NCBI RefSeq assembly: GCF_002196855.1
Contig: NZ_NIPW01000005.1
Span: 1-64,000, forward strand
Direction: 5' to 3'
DNA length: 64,000 nt
Source of the DNA: Haematobacter genomosp. 1
Lineage (GTDB): Bacteria; Pseudomonadota; Alphaproteobacteria; Rhodobacterales; Rhodobacteraceae
Shown one piece after another: positions 16,335 to 24,941 of this stretch. The position numbers were made by a program, and so were the translations under genes. Below the pieces are notes generated by a model, which had not been told where the DNA came from, made no database searches, and saw only the letters and a program-made list of their open reading frames with translations. How positions within the stretch are numbered: position 1 is the stretch's first letter; the number at the start of each line of letters is the position of its first letter.

Positions 16335-18656
16335 ATGACAGACGCCATTCGCCGCGTGCCGCATTGCAGCCACTGGGGCACCTATTCGATCCTTGTAGAT
16401 GGCGGGGTCGGTGGTGGGCGCATCGTGGGGGTGGAACCTTATGGCGACGATCCCTCGCCCTCGCCCATCATCGCCTCGGTGCCGGACTGGGCAAAGCCGG
16501 AGCGCCGCATCCTGCGCCCCATGGCGCGGGAGGGCTGGCTTGCGGCGAAGCGGGCGGGCCGGGTTCCCGATGGTCTCGGGCGCGGACGCGAGCGGTTTGT
16601 GCCGCTGGACTGGGACGAGGCGCTGACGCTTGCCGCCGGAGAGATCGACCGGGTGCGGCTGGACCATGGCAATGACGCGATCTTTGCGGGTTCCTATGGC
16701 TGGACATCCTGCGGCCGCTTCCACCATGCGCCGAGCCTGCTGAAGCGGATGCTGAACCTCGTCGGCGGCTACACGGGGCATGTAGATACTTACTCTGTCG
16801 CGGCGGGGCCGGTGATCCTGCGCCATGTCCTCGGCTCGGAGGATGCCTGCGCGGGCAGGGCCAACACGCTGGACAGCGTGGCGGAGCACACAGAAACGCT
16901 CGTCGTCTTCGGCGCGCTGACGCCGCGGACGGCACAGAACGAAGCGGGTGGCATCGGCGCGCACCGGCTGGAAGGATATCTCGCGCGGATGGTCGAGCGG
17001 GGGGTGCGGATCGTGCTCGTCTCTCCTTCCCGCGATGATCTGCCGGCCTGGGTGCCCGCGGAATGGTGGCCGATCCGGCCCAATACCGATACCGCGCTGA
17101 TGCTCGGCCTGGCGGGGGAGATCGTTCTGGCGGGGGGCGAGGACAGGGACTTCCTTGCCCGCGCCACGAGCGGGTCGGAGGTCTATCTCGACTATCTGAA
17201 GGGCGCGGACGGCGTGCCCCGGAATGCCGAATGGGCGGGCGCGATCACCGGCTTGGACGCGGGCGCGATCCGGGCGCTGGCGGCGGCGCTTCCGCGGACG
17301 CGGTCCATGCTGACGGTGAGCTGGTCGCTGCAACGCGCGCATCATGGAGAGCAGCCGTTCTGGGCGGCGCTGGGGCTGGCGGCGGTCATCGGACAGATCG
17401 GATTGCCGGGGGGCGGGGTCGGCTATGGCTACGGCTCGCTCGGGGGGGTAGGCGCGCCGTTTGCCGTCTCGCGCTCGCCCGCGATCAGCCAGGGGCGCAA
17501 GCCGAACACGAGCTTCATCCCGGTCGCGCGGATCACCGATCTGCTCGAAAAACCCGGTGAGCCTTTCGACTACGAAGGCCGGACCTATCGCTACCCCGAA
17601 ACACGGCTGGTGTTCTGGGCGGGCGGCAACCCGTTCCACCATCATCAGGACCTCAACCGGCTGGCGCTGGCCTGGCAGCGGCCGGAGACGGTCATCGTGC
17701 AGGATCCGATGTGGACGGCGACCGCGCTCCGGGCGGATCTGGTGCTGCCGGCAACCACCTCCATCGAGCGGAACGATCTGGCGGGCAACCGGCGATCGGA
17801 CATCCTGGCCGCGATGAAGCAGGCCATCCCGCCGTTGGGCGAGGCACGGAACGACTACGACATCTTCGCGGCGCTTGCCGGGCGGCTGGGGGTCGGCGCG
17901 GCCTTCACCGAAGGGCGGGACGAGATGGGCTGGATCCGGCATCTCTATGAGGAGGCGCGCGCCGACGCGGCGACCCGCTTCGGCCACGAAATGCCCGGTT
18001 TCGATACCTTTTGGGAGGCAGGAACCACCAGCGTTCCCGTGCAGGCGGACCATGTCTATCTCGCCGCGTTCCGCGCGGATCCCGAGACGCACCGCCTGCC
18101 TACGGAGAGCGGACGCATCGTGCTGGGGAGCAAGCGGCTCGCCGAGCTTGGCTACGAGGATTGCCGCGCCCATCCGGCCTGGCTGCCGCCTGCCGAGTGG
18201 CTTGGGGGCGGAGCGCAAGGCTTTCACCTGATCTCGGGCCAGCCGGAGGGGCGGCTGCACAGCCAGCTTGAAAGCGCTGCCGCCAGTCGCGCTGGGAAGC
18301 GGTCGGGGCGCGAGCGGATGCGGATCCACCCCGAGGACGCGGAAGCGCTGGATATCGGCGATGGCGACGCCGTGCGTCTGTGGAACACGCGCGGCGCCTG
18401 TCTTGCCACGGCGGAGGTGACGGGACGCATCGCGCAGGGTGTCGTCTTCCTGCCGACCGGCTCCTGGCTCACGTCGCCGGATGACGGGCCGGAACTGTCG
18501 GGCAATCCCAACGTGCTCACGCTGGACATCGGCACGTCGCGCTTCGGTCAGGGCTGTTCGGCACATACCTGTGTCGTCAGGGTGGAGCCTTATCGCGGCA
18601 ATGCGCCCGACCCCGCCGAGACCTATCTGGAGGAGCTGCGTCGCCGGACGGCGTAG
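16335..18656 (+). CDS. BisC-type molybdopterin oxidoreductase (biotin/methionine sulfoxide or N-oxide reductase)
   Basis: 773-residue bis-MGD enzyme of the DMSO/TMAO/biotin-sulfoxide reductase family. No signal peptide and no N-terminal iron-sulfur cysteines, so a cytoplasmic BisC-like reductase is likelier than periplasmic TorA/DorA. The molybdenum-ligand region reads SYGWTSCGRFHHAP (about 120-133), the Ser after YGWT being the expected ligand. The cofactor-binding C-terminal domain (residues about 640-760, GIAQGVVFLP-like) is complete. Start chosen at ATG 16335 because family sequence begins at TDAIRRVPHCSHWGTY; the open frame upstream spans the tandem repeat. Likely role is reduction of S- or N-oxides. 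Confidence 0.85.
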   Translation: MTDAIRRVPHCSHWGTYSILVDGGVGGGRIVGVEPYGDDPSPSPIIASVPDWAKPERRILRPMAREGWLAAKRAGRVPDGLGRGRERFVPLDWDEALTLAAGEIDRVRLDHGNDAIFAGSYGWTSCGRFHHAPSLLKRMLNLVGGYTGHVDTYSVAAGPVILRHVLGSEDACAGRANTLDSVAEHTETLVVFGALTPRTAQNEAGGIGAHRLEGYLARMVERGVRIVLVSPSRDDLPAWVPAEWWPIRPNTDTALMLGLAGEIVLAGGEDRDFLARATSGSEVYLDYLKGADGVPRNAEWAGAITGLDAGAIRALAAALPRTRSMLTVSWSLQRAHHGEQPFWAALGLAAVIGQIGLPGGGVGYGYGSLGGVGAPFAVSRSPAISQGRKPNTSFIPVARITDLLEKPGEPFDYEGRTYRYPETRLVFWAGGNPFHHHQDLNRLALAWQRPETVIVQDPMWTATALRADLVLPATTSIERNDLAGNRRSDILAAMKQAIPPLGEARNDYDIFAALAGRLGVGAAFTEGRDEMGWIRHLYEEARADAATRFGHEMPGFDTFWEAGTTSVPVQADHVYLAAFRADPETHRLPTESGRIVLGSKRLAELGYEDCRAHPAWLPPAEWLGGGAQGFHLISGQPEGRLHSQLESAAASRAGKRSGRERMRIHPEDAEALDIGDGDAVRLWNTRGACLATAEVTGRIAQGVVFLPTGSWLTSPDDGPELSGNPNVLTLDIGTSRFGQGCSAHTCVVRVEPYRGNAPDPAETYLEELRRRTA

Positions 18657-18706
18657 AGAACGCGGGTTCCTCCCTTGCGCAGGCAGGGCAGGGGAGCGAG
18701 GCGTTC

Positions 18707-18788
18707 GGTTGCGGGTTGCGGGTTGCGGGTTGCGGGTTGCGGGTTGCGGGTTGCGGGTTGCGGGTTGCGGGTTGCGGGTTGCGGGTTG
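18707..18788. repeat. 7-bp tandem repeat, about 11-12 copies
   Basis: The heptamer GGGTTGC is repeated without interruption for about 82 bases, starting 50 bases after the BisC-type stop. Copies are essentially identical, so the array is young and prone to slippage. No gene overlaps it. The rest of the 18657-19162 interval holds element copy 3 and no gene. Confidence 0.9.
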
Positions 18789-18906
18789 GTTCCGCAATGA
18801 TCCCGGCCGGGATTGGTCCCCGGCTGGGGAAGGTGCGGATGCCGGAGGCAAAACCGCGAAAATTATGTGGAATTGTCTGTCAACTGGAGCGCCGCATCCG
18901 CTCTGG

Positions 18907-19084
18907 CAGGCTGCTGAAAAAGTATTCCGAGGTTTCTCCGGGGCGAAGATCTTCCCAACATGGTTGACGATCTCCCCGGAAACCGCAGTTTTTGTCTCGT
19001 GACCGGACCGATTTTCTGATTTTCAACGCGAGGCCGGGTAGATCCACGACTTTTTCAGCGGCTTGGTAGGGATTTTTCAGCCTG
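18907..19084. mobile_element. Miniature inverted-repeat element, copy 3
   Basis: About 178 bp, left end CAGGCTGCTGAAAAAG and right end (minus strand) CAGGCTGAAAAATCC. A second internal GCTGAAAAAGTCG lies on the minus strand near 19048-19060, so the right side seems to carry a duplicated terminus. The interior shares GGCGAAGATC and a TGACGA...CCGGAAA block with copy 1. Non-coding, lying between the BisC-type and iclR-type genes. Confidence 0.62.
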
Positions 19085-19162
19085 CCAATATGAGCGGCGG
19101 CCCCCCCCGGTCGCGTTTGGGCAGCGCGTAGCGTTCAGGGAGTATGTTGGAGCGCCGGTGAC

Positions 19163-19972
19163 TCAGCGGAAGGCCGGTGCGGAGGGCTGCTGTCCCTCCG
19201 GTTGACCCTCTGGTTGGCCGCCGAGCGCTTCCGTCAGCCTTGCGGCCGCACCGGCGACACGACGGCCGAAATCCTCCACCCGGTCGGGCGGCATTCGGGC
19301 GGCGAGGCCGGAGATGGAAAGGGCGCAGGCCGCGTCTCCGTTCGGGTCGCGCACTACGGCGGCGACGCAGCGCAGGCCGGGAACGAACTCCTCGTCATCC
19401 ACAGCGTAGCCCCGCGCGCGGATCGTCGCGATCTCCTGCATCACCGCCTTGGCAGAGGTCAGGCCCCGGGGCGTCACGGGCCTGATGCCGAAGCGGTCGA
19501 TGAAGCGGGCGATCGCCTCGTCCTCCCACGTGGCGAGGATGGCCTTTCCCATGCCGGAGGAAAGCACCGGCGTCCGCCCCCCGGGTGCGGCGGTGGCACG
19601 GGTGATTTCCCGGCTCTCCGCCTGGCAGATGGTCACGACTTCCCCCTCCTCCAGAATGCCGAGATTGGCTGTTTCGCGGGTCTGGTCGCGCAGCTGGCGG
19701 AGGAAGGGCATGGCGGGGGCGATGAAGCTCCGCCGCGCCGAATAGGCCTGTCCCACGGCAAAGCTCTGCCGTCCGACATGCCAGCGGCCAGCGGCATCCG
19801 TCTGCACATAGCGGCGGCGTTCGAGCGTGGTCAGCAGGCGGTGAACGGTGGAGGCGGCCAGCCCTGCCTCCGCCGCGAGATCGGAAAGCCGCGCGCCGTC
19901 TTCCTGACGGGCCAGCAGTTCCAGCAGGGTGAGCGCCCGCTCTACCGACTGGACGGAGCCGTGATCTGCCAT
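19163..19972 (-). CDS. IclR-family transcriptional regulator
   Basis: 269 residues. N-terminal winged HTH (SVERALTLLELLARQ... LSDLAAEAGLAASTVHRLL, about 8-60) and C-terminal IclR effector domain (FIAPAMPFLRQLRDQTRETANLG, then TPVLSSGMGKAILA). The tail holds short GQPE repeats. ATG at 19972 is preferred to 20038, because residues before it do not look like IclR sequence. It is divergent from malate synthase G, with two palindromes between, so it probably controls the glycolate/glyoxylate genes and itself, sensing a small acid such as glyoxylate. This parallels the IclR-type BhcR of glyoxylate metabolism in Paracoccus. Confidence 0.9.
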   Translation of the reverse strand: MADHGSVQSVERALTLLELLARQEDGARLSDLAAEAGLAASTVHRLLTTLERRRYVQTDAAGRWHVGRQSFAVGQAYSARRSFIAPAMPFLRQLRDQTRETANLGILEEGEVVTICQAESREITRATAAPGGRTPVLSSGMGKAILATWEDEAIARFIDRFGIRPVTPRGLTSAKAVMQEIATIRARGYAVDDEEFVPGLRCVAAVVRDPNGDAACALSISGLAARMPPDRVEDFGRRVAGAAARLTEALGGQPEGQPEGQQPSAPAFR

Positions 19973-19977
19973 TTCCA

Positions 19978-19987
19978 GAATCGATTC
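19978..19987. promoter_or_regulatory. Perfect palindrome next to the IclR-type start
   Basis: GAATCGATTC is a perfect 10-bp palindrome five bases upstream of the regulator start. With flanks included it is an imperfect 18-bp dyad. It may be a second contact site for the regulator. Confidence 0.4.
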
Positions 19988-19991
19988 CTGA

Positions 19992-20010
19992 TTTTCCGCA
20001 TCGTGGAAAA
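19992..20010. promoter_or_regulatory. Candidate IclR operator
   Basis: TTTTCC-N7-GGAAAA, a perfect inverted repeat midway between the divergent IclR-type gene and malate synthase G. AT-rich TTCC/GGAA arms are the usual form of IclR-family binding sites, and the position suits control of both promoters. Confidence 0.55.
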
Positions 20011-20078
20011 GTTTGCCGAAACCCCTGCCGCCACGCAACCCCCGGCCCTATGCTCTCCTCCAAGAGAGGGAGAGTCAC

Positions 20079-22235
20079 ATGACCAACCACCTGACCCGCG
20101 CGAACCTGAGCGTCGCGCCCGAAATCGTGTCCTTTGTCGAGGAGACGCTGCTGCCCGGTATCGGCCTGAAGGCCGAGGCGTTCTGGAAGGGCTACGGCGA
20201 GATGCTGGCCGCGCTCGCGCCGGAGAACCGCCGCCTTCTGAAGAAGCGCGAGGATATTCAGGCCAGGATCGACGCCTGGGTGCTGGAGCGCAAGGGCCAG
20301 CCGTGGGATGCCGCCGCCTATGAGGCCTTCCTGCGCGAGATCGGCTATCTGGTCCCCGAAGGCCCGGCCTTCACCATCGGCACGCCCGAGGTGGACCCGG
20401 AGATGTCTTCCGTGGCGGGGCCGCAGCTCGTCGTGCCGGTGATGAACGCGCGGTTCGCGCTCAACGCGGCCAACGCGCGCTGGGGCTCGCTCTATGACGC
20501 GCTCTACGGCACCGATGCGCTGCCCGGACAGGCAGAGGGCAAGGGCTACGACGCAAAGCGGGGCGCGCAGGCGGTGGCCTGGGCGGCGGATTTCCTCGAC
20601 CGGACCGTGCCGCTCGCGGGAGCGGCGCATAAGGATGTCACCGGCTGGAAGCGCGACGGCGCATCGCTGGTGGCGCTGGTGGGGGATGCGGAACATCCCT
20701 TCGAGAATCCGGCGGTTTTCGTGGGTTTCACCGAAGACGGTGAGAAAAAGAGCTGGCTCCTGCGTCAGAACGGTCTGCATATCGAACTGGTGATCGACCC
20801 GGCCCATCCGGTCGGCAAGGCCAGCGCCTCCGGGCTGCGCGACGTGGTGGTCGAGGCCGCGCTGACCGCCATTCAGGACTGCGAGGATTCTATCGCCGCC
20901 GTGGATGCTGCCGACAAGGCGGAGGTCTATGGCAACTGGCTGGGCCTGATGACCGGAACGCTCACCGACACCTTCCAGAAGGGCGGCGAGACGATGACCC
21001 GCCGTCTGGCGGAGGACCGGACCTTCACCGCCCCCGATGGCTCCACGCTCACCCTGCCGGGCCGCGCGGTGATGTTGGTGCGCAACGTCGGCCATCTGAT
21101 GACCACGGATGCGGTGCTGCTGGACGGGCAGGAAACGCCCGAAGGCATCATGGATGCGATCATGACCGTGGCCGCGGCGATGTATGACCTTCGCAAGAGC
21201 GAGGGGCCGCGCAACAGCCGCAAAGGCTCTGTCTATGTGGTGAAACCCAAGATGCACGGGCCGGAGGAAGTCGCCTTCGCCGACCGCACCTATGCATGGG
21301 TGGAAGATATCCTCGGCCTGCCGCGCAACACGGTGAAGCTCGGCGTCATGGATGAGGAGCGGCGCACGTCGGCCAACCTTGGCGAGTGCATCCGCGCGGT
21401 GAAGGACCGGATCGTGTTCATCAACACGGGTTTCCTCGACCGGACGGGCGACGAGATCCATACCTCCATGCAGGCCGGCCCCTTCATTCCCAAGGAGGAG
21501 ATGAAAGGCGCGGCCTGGCTCAAGGCCTATGAGGATGGCAACGTCGATGTGGCGCTGGCCGATGGTTTCGAGGGGCGCGCGCAGATCGGCAAGGGCATGT
21601 GGGCGAAGCCCGATGCCATGGCGGAGATGCTGAAGGTCAAGATCGGCCATCCCGAAGCAGGCGCCACGACGGCCTGGGTGCCTTCGCCGACCGCCGCCGT
21701 CCTGCATGCCACGCATTACCACCTGGTCAACGTGGCCGACCGTCAGGAGGCGCTGAAGTCCCGCAAGCGTCCGGCGCTCGCTACCCTCCTCACGCCGCCG
21801 CTGCTGGCGGGACGGAACCTCTCGGCGGAGGAGGTGGCGCGTGATCTGGACAACAACTGTCAGGGTATCCTTGGCTATGTCGTCCGCTGGGTGGATCAGG
21901 GGATCGGTTGCTCCAAAGTGCCGGATATCAACGACGTGCCGCTGATGGAGGACCGCGCGACCTGCCGGATTTCCTCGCAATACGTGACCAACTGGCTGGT
22001 GCACGGGCTGGTGACGAAGGCCGAGGTGGAGGACGCGCTGCGCCGCATGGCGGAGAAGGTGGACCGGCAGAACGCGGGCGATCCGGCCTATCGGCCCATG
22101 GCTCCGGCCTTCGACGGGCCTGCGTTCAAGGCCGCGCATGACCTGATCTTCAAAGGGGTGGAGCAGCCTTCGGGGTATACGGAGCCGGTGCTCCATGCCC
22201 GCCGCCGGGAGGCGAAGGCGCTGCAGGCCGCCTGA
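20079..22235 (+). CDS. glcB: Malate synthase G
   Basis: 718 residues, matching the monomeric G isoform (about 720). It condenses glyoxylate and acetyl-CoA to malate. Recognisable stretches include the N-terminal AFWKGYGEMLAALAPENR, the TIM-barrel segment YVVKPKMHGPEEVAF, MGIMDEERRTS-like GVMDEERRTSANL, and GIGCSKVPDINDVPLMEDRATCRIS near the C-terminus. The ATG at 20079 is preceded by AGGGAGAG. It leads the glycolate block glcB-glcD-glcE-glcF, so glyoxylate produced by glycolate oxidase is consumed directly. Confidence 0.95.
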   Translation: MTNHLTRANLSVAPEIVSFVEETLLPGIGLKAEAFWKGYGEMLAALAPENRRLLKKREDIQARIDAWVLERKGQPWDAAAYEAFLREIGYLVPEGPAFTIGTPEVDPEMSSVAGPQLVVPVMNARFALNAANARWGSLYDALYGTDALPGQAEGKGYDAKRGAQAVAWAADFLDRTVPLAGAAHKDVTGWKRDGASLVALVGDAEHPFENPAVFVGFTEDGEKKSWLLRQNGLHIELVIDPAHPVGKASASGLRDVVVEAALTAIQDCEDSIAAVDAADKAEVYGNWLGLMTGTLTDTFQKGGETMTRRLAEDRTFTAPDGSTLTLPGRAVMLVRNVGHLMTTDAVLLDGQETPEGIMDAIMTVAAAMYDLRKSEGPRNSRKGSVYVVKPKMHGPEEVAFADRTYAWVEDILGLPRNTVKLGVMDEERRTSANLGECIRAVKDRIVFINTGFLDRTGDEIHTSMQAGPFIPKEEMKGAAWLKAYEDGNVDVALADGFEGRAQIGKGMWAKPDAMAEMLKVKIGHPEAGATTAWVPSPTAAVLHATHYHLVNVADRQEALKSRKRPALATLLTPPLLAGRNLSAEEVARDLDNNCQGILGYVVRWVDQGIGCSKVPDINDVPLMEDRATCRISSQYVTNWLVHGLVTKAEVEDALRRMAEKVDRQNAGDPAYRPMAPAFDGPAFKAAHDLIFKGVEQPSGYTEPVLHARRREAKALQAA

Positions 22236-22252
22236 CCGTCGGAGTGACGCGG

Positions 22253-22285
22253 GGGTGGCACGGCCGAACGCGCGGTGTGCCACCC
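22253..22285 (+). terminator. Stem-loop between glcB and glcD
   Basis: GGGTGGCAC and GTGCCACCC pair perfectly over nine bases around a 15-base loop, 18 bases after the glcB stop. No T-run follows, so it may be an mRNA-stabilising or attenuating hairpin rather than a full terminator. Confidence 0.45.
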
Positions 22286-22407
22286 GCCTGACGGGAAGGG
22301 AACACCATCCCGCCGGCCCGTGAGGGTTTGGCGGATGGATTGAGGGGGTTGCGCGGTCCGCCGCGCGGCTCCACTGTGGCCTGTGGGAGCGAAGGGGAGG
22401 AGCCACC

Positions 22408-23844
22408 ATGCAGATGCCGGAACCGAATGCGGCGATCCTGTCCCGCAAGGCTGCGGTCGTGGCGGCCCTTCGCGCCGCGCTGCCTGCGGATGCGGTGATC
22501 GACGATCCGGCGGAGACGCTGGCCTATGAATGCGATGCGCTTTCGGCCTATCGCTGTCCGCCGCTCGCCGTGGTGCTGCCGCGCACGACGGCGGAGGTCG
22601 CGGCGGCGCTGAAAATCCTGCATGCCGAGGGTGTGCCGGTGGTGCCGCGGGGCGCCGGGACAAGTCTCGCGGGCGGCTCCATGCCCACGGCGGATGCGGT
22701 GGTGGTGGGCCTCGCGCGCATGAACCGGGTGCTGGAGGTCGATTACGACGACCGTTTCATCCGGGTGGAGGCAGGACGCACCAACCTCTCCGTCACCGGG
22801 GCGGTGGAGGCGGACGGGTTCTTCTATGCGCCCGACCCCTCGTCGCAGCTTGCCTGCGCGATCTCCGGCAATATCGCCATGAATTCCGGCGGGGCGCATT
22901 GCCTCAAATACGGGGTGACGACCAACAACCTGCTGGGCGTCACGCTGGTGACCATGGCGGGAGAGGTTGTGACAATCGGGGGGCCGTGGTCCGACGCACC
23001 GGGGATCGACCTGCTCGGCGTCGTCTGCGGCTCGGAGGGACAGCTCGGGATCGTGACGGAGGCGTGGCTGCGCATCCTGCCCAAGCCCGAAGGTGCGCGC
23101 CCCGTGCTGATCGGCTTTGCCGCGAACGAGGTGGCGGGGGCCTGTGTCTCCGACATCATCCGGGAGGGCGTGCTGCCCGTGGCCATCGAGTTCATGGACC
23201 GCCCCTGCATCGTGGCCACGGAAGCCTTTGCCCATGCGGGCTATCCCGACTGCGAGGCGCTCCTGATCGTGGAGGTCGAGGGGTCGGAGCCGGAGATCGC
23301 GGAGCAGATCGCGCTGATCCGGGCCATCGCGGAGCGCCACGACCCGGTCGAATTCCGCGAGGCCCGGACCGAGGATGAGGCGCGGCGCATCTGGCTTGGC
23401 CGGAAATCCGCCTTTGGCGCGATGGGCCAGATGGGCGATTACATGTGTCTCGACGGCACCATTCCCGTTAGCGCGCTGCCGGAGGTGCTCCGCCGGATCG
23501 GCGACATGTCGCGCGATTACGGGCTGGATGTGGCGAATGTGTTCCATGCGGGCGACGGCAACATGCACCCGCTGATCCTGTTCGATGCGAACAAGCCCGG
23601 CGACCTGCAGCTTTGCGAAGCGCTCGGCGCGGATATCCTGCGGCTCTGCGTGGAGGTCGGCGGTTGCCTGACCGGCGAACATGGCGTGGGTGTGGAGAAG
23701 CGCGACCTGATGGAGGCGCAGTTCAACCCCGACGATCTGGAGGCGCAGTTGCGGGTGAAGGACGTGTTCGACCCGAAATGGCTGCTGAACCCGGCCAAGG
23801 TGTTCCCGCTGCATGTCACCGCCTCGCGCCGTGTCGCGGCCTGA
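22408..23844 (+). CDS. glcD: Glycolate oxidase subunit GlcD (FAD-linked)
   Basis: 478-residue FAD-binding flavoprotein of the VAO/PCMH family and catalytic subunit of membrane-associated glycolate dehydrogenase. The FAD domain has VVPRGAGTSLAGGSMP (about 75-90) and the C-terminal FAD-oxidase domain includes VFHAGDGNMHPLI and CLTGEHGVGVEKR. The ATG at 22408 follows GGGGAGGAG. Eleven bases separate it from glcE. D-lactate dehydrogenases are similar, but the GlcE and GlcF partners define it. Confidence 0.93.
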   Translation: MQMPEPNAAILSRKAAVVAALRAALPADAVIDDPAETLAYECDALSAYRCPPLAVVLPRTTAEVAAALKILHAEGVPVVPRGAGTSLAGGSMPTADAVVVGLARMNRVLEVDYDDRFIRVEAGRTNLSVTGAVEADGFFYAPDPSSQLACAISGNIAMNSGGAHCLKYGVTTNNLLGVTLVTMAGEVVTIGGPWSDAPGIDLLGVVCGSEGQLGIVTEAWLRILPKPEGARPVLIGFAANEVAGACVSDIIREGVLPVAIEFMDRPCIVATEAFAHAGYPDCEALLIVEVEGSEPEIAEQIALIRAIAERHDPVEFREARTEDEARRIWLGRKSAFGAMGQMGDYMCLDGTIPVSALPEVLRRIGDMSRDYGLDVANVFHAGDGNMHPLILFDANKPGDLQLCEALGADILRLCVEVGGCLTGEHGVGVEKRDLMEAQFNPDDLEAQLRVKDVFDPKWLLNPAKVFPLHVTASRRVAA

Positions 23845-23855
23845 ACGGAGACGGA

Positions 23856-24941
23856 ATGCGACCTGAAAGTGAAGAAGAGCTAGCCGAGGCGATCCGCCTT
23901 GCGACCGATCCGCTGGAAATCCGCGGCGGAGGCACCAGGACGACGGGGCGGCAGGAAACCAACGCCGCCGTGCTGGAGACGGGCGGGCTGCGGGGTATCC
24001 GCCTTTATGAGCCGGGCGCGCTGACGCTGGTGGTGGGCGCGGGCACGCCGCTTGCGGAGGTCGAAGCGGCGGTGACGGCGGAGCGTCAGCGGCTGCCGTT
24101 CGAGCCTGCCGACTGGGCGGGGCTGACCGGCGCGCCGGGGATCGGCACCATCGGCGGGGTGGTTGCCGCGAATGCCTCGGGGCCGCGACGGGTGCAGGCG
24201 GGGGCCTGCCGCGACAGCCTCATCGGGGTGCGGTTCGTGGATGGCAGCGGCACGGTGGTGAAGAACGGCGGACGGGTGATGAAGAACGTCACCGGCTATG
24301 ATCTCGTCAAGCTCATGGCGGGGAGCTGGGGCACCCTCGGCGTACTGACGGAGGTGGCGTTCAAGCTGCTCCCTGCCGCGCAGGCCCAGGCCACGGTGGT
24401 GCTCCCCGATCTCGGCGCGGGAGAAGCGGTGCCGGCGCTCGCCTCCGGGCTGACCTCGCCCTATGACGTGAGCGGGGCTGGCTGGCTGCCGGGCGTCGGT
24501 GCGATGCTGCGGCTGGAGGGGCTGGAAGGCTCCGTCCGCCACAGGTCGGGCGCATTGGCGCGGCGGCTCGCGCCCTTTGGTGCCGCTGAGATCGTGGACG
24601 GGCAGGACCAGTGGCGTGCTCTGGCGGAGGTCAGGCCGTTCCACGGGCAGGCGGGTGATGTCTGGCGTTTCAACATCCGGCCCTCGGAAGCGCCGCGCCT
24701 TGTCGCGCGGCTGGATGCGCCCGTGGTGCTGGACTGGGGCGGCGGGCTGGTCTGGGCGCTGCTGCCCGAGGGAACGGACGCGCGTGCGCTTGCTGGCCCG
24801 CTAGCCGGACATGCCACGCGGATACGCGGCGCGGGAGCTGGAGCGTTCCCGCCCGAACTGCCGCCGATCGCGTCGCTGACGGCGGGTCTGCGGGCGCAGT
24901 TCGACCCGCGCGGCATTCTCAACCCCGGAAGGATGGGCTGA
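23856..24941 (+). CDS. glcE: Glycolate oxidase subunit GlcE (FAD-binding)
   Basis: 361 residues, a shorter second FAD-binding PCMH protein. It retains LEIRGGGTRTTG and the GIGTIGGVVAANASGPRR/ GGRVMKNVTGYDLVKLMAG signatures typical of GlcE. It lacks the full C-terminal oxidase domain of GlcD. The ATG at 23856 is the first start consistent with family length; the upstream open frame overlaps glcD. Its stop overlaps the glcF start (TGATG). Confidence 0.92.
   Translation: MRPESEEELAEAIRLATDPLEIRGGGTRTTGRQETNAAVLETGGLRGIRLYEPGALTLVVGAGTPLAEVEAAVTAERQRLPFEPADWAGLTGAPGIGTIGGVVAANASGPRRVQAGACRDSLIGVRFVDGSGTVVKNGGRVMKNVTGYDLVKLMAGSWGTLGVLTEVAFKLLPAAQAQATVVLPDLGAGEAVPALASGLTSPYDVSGAGWLPGVGAMLRLEGLEGSVRHRSGALARRLAPFGAAEIVDGQDQWRALAEVRPFHGQAGDVWRFNIRPSEAPRLVARLDAPVVLDWGGGLVWALLPEGTDARALAGPLAGHATRIRGAGAGAFPPELPPIASLTAGLRAQFDPRGILNPGRMG

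Noticed and set aside
19395-22448. Very long open frame (over 1000 codons) antisense to malate synthase G
   Set aside because: High GC leaves the antisense frame open. Its composition is Arg/His/Gly-rich without domains, and the sense strand encodes complete malate synthase G and the iclR gene.
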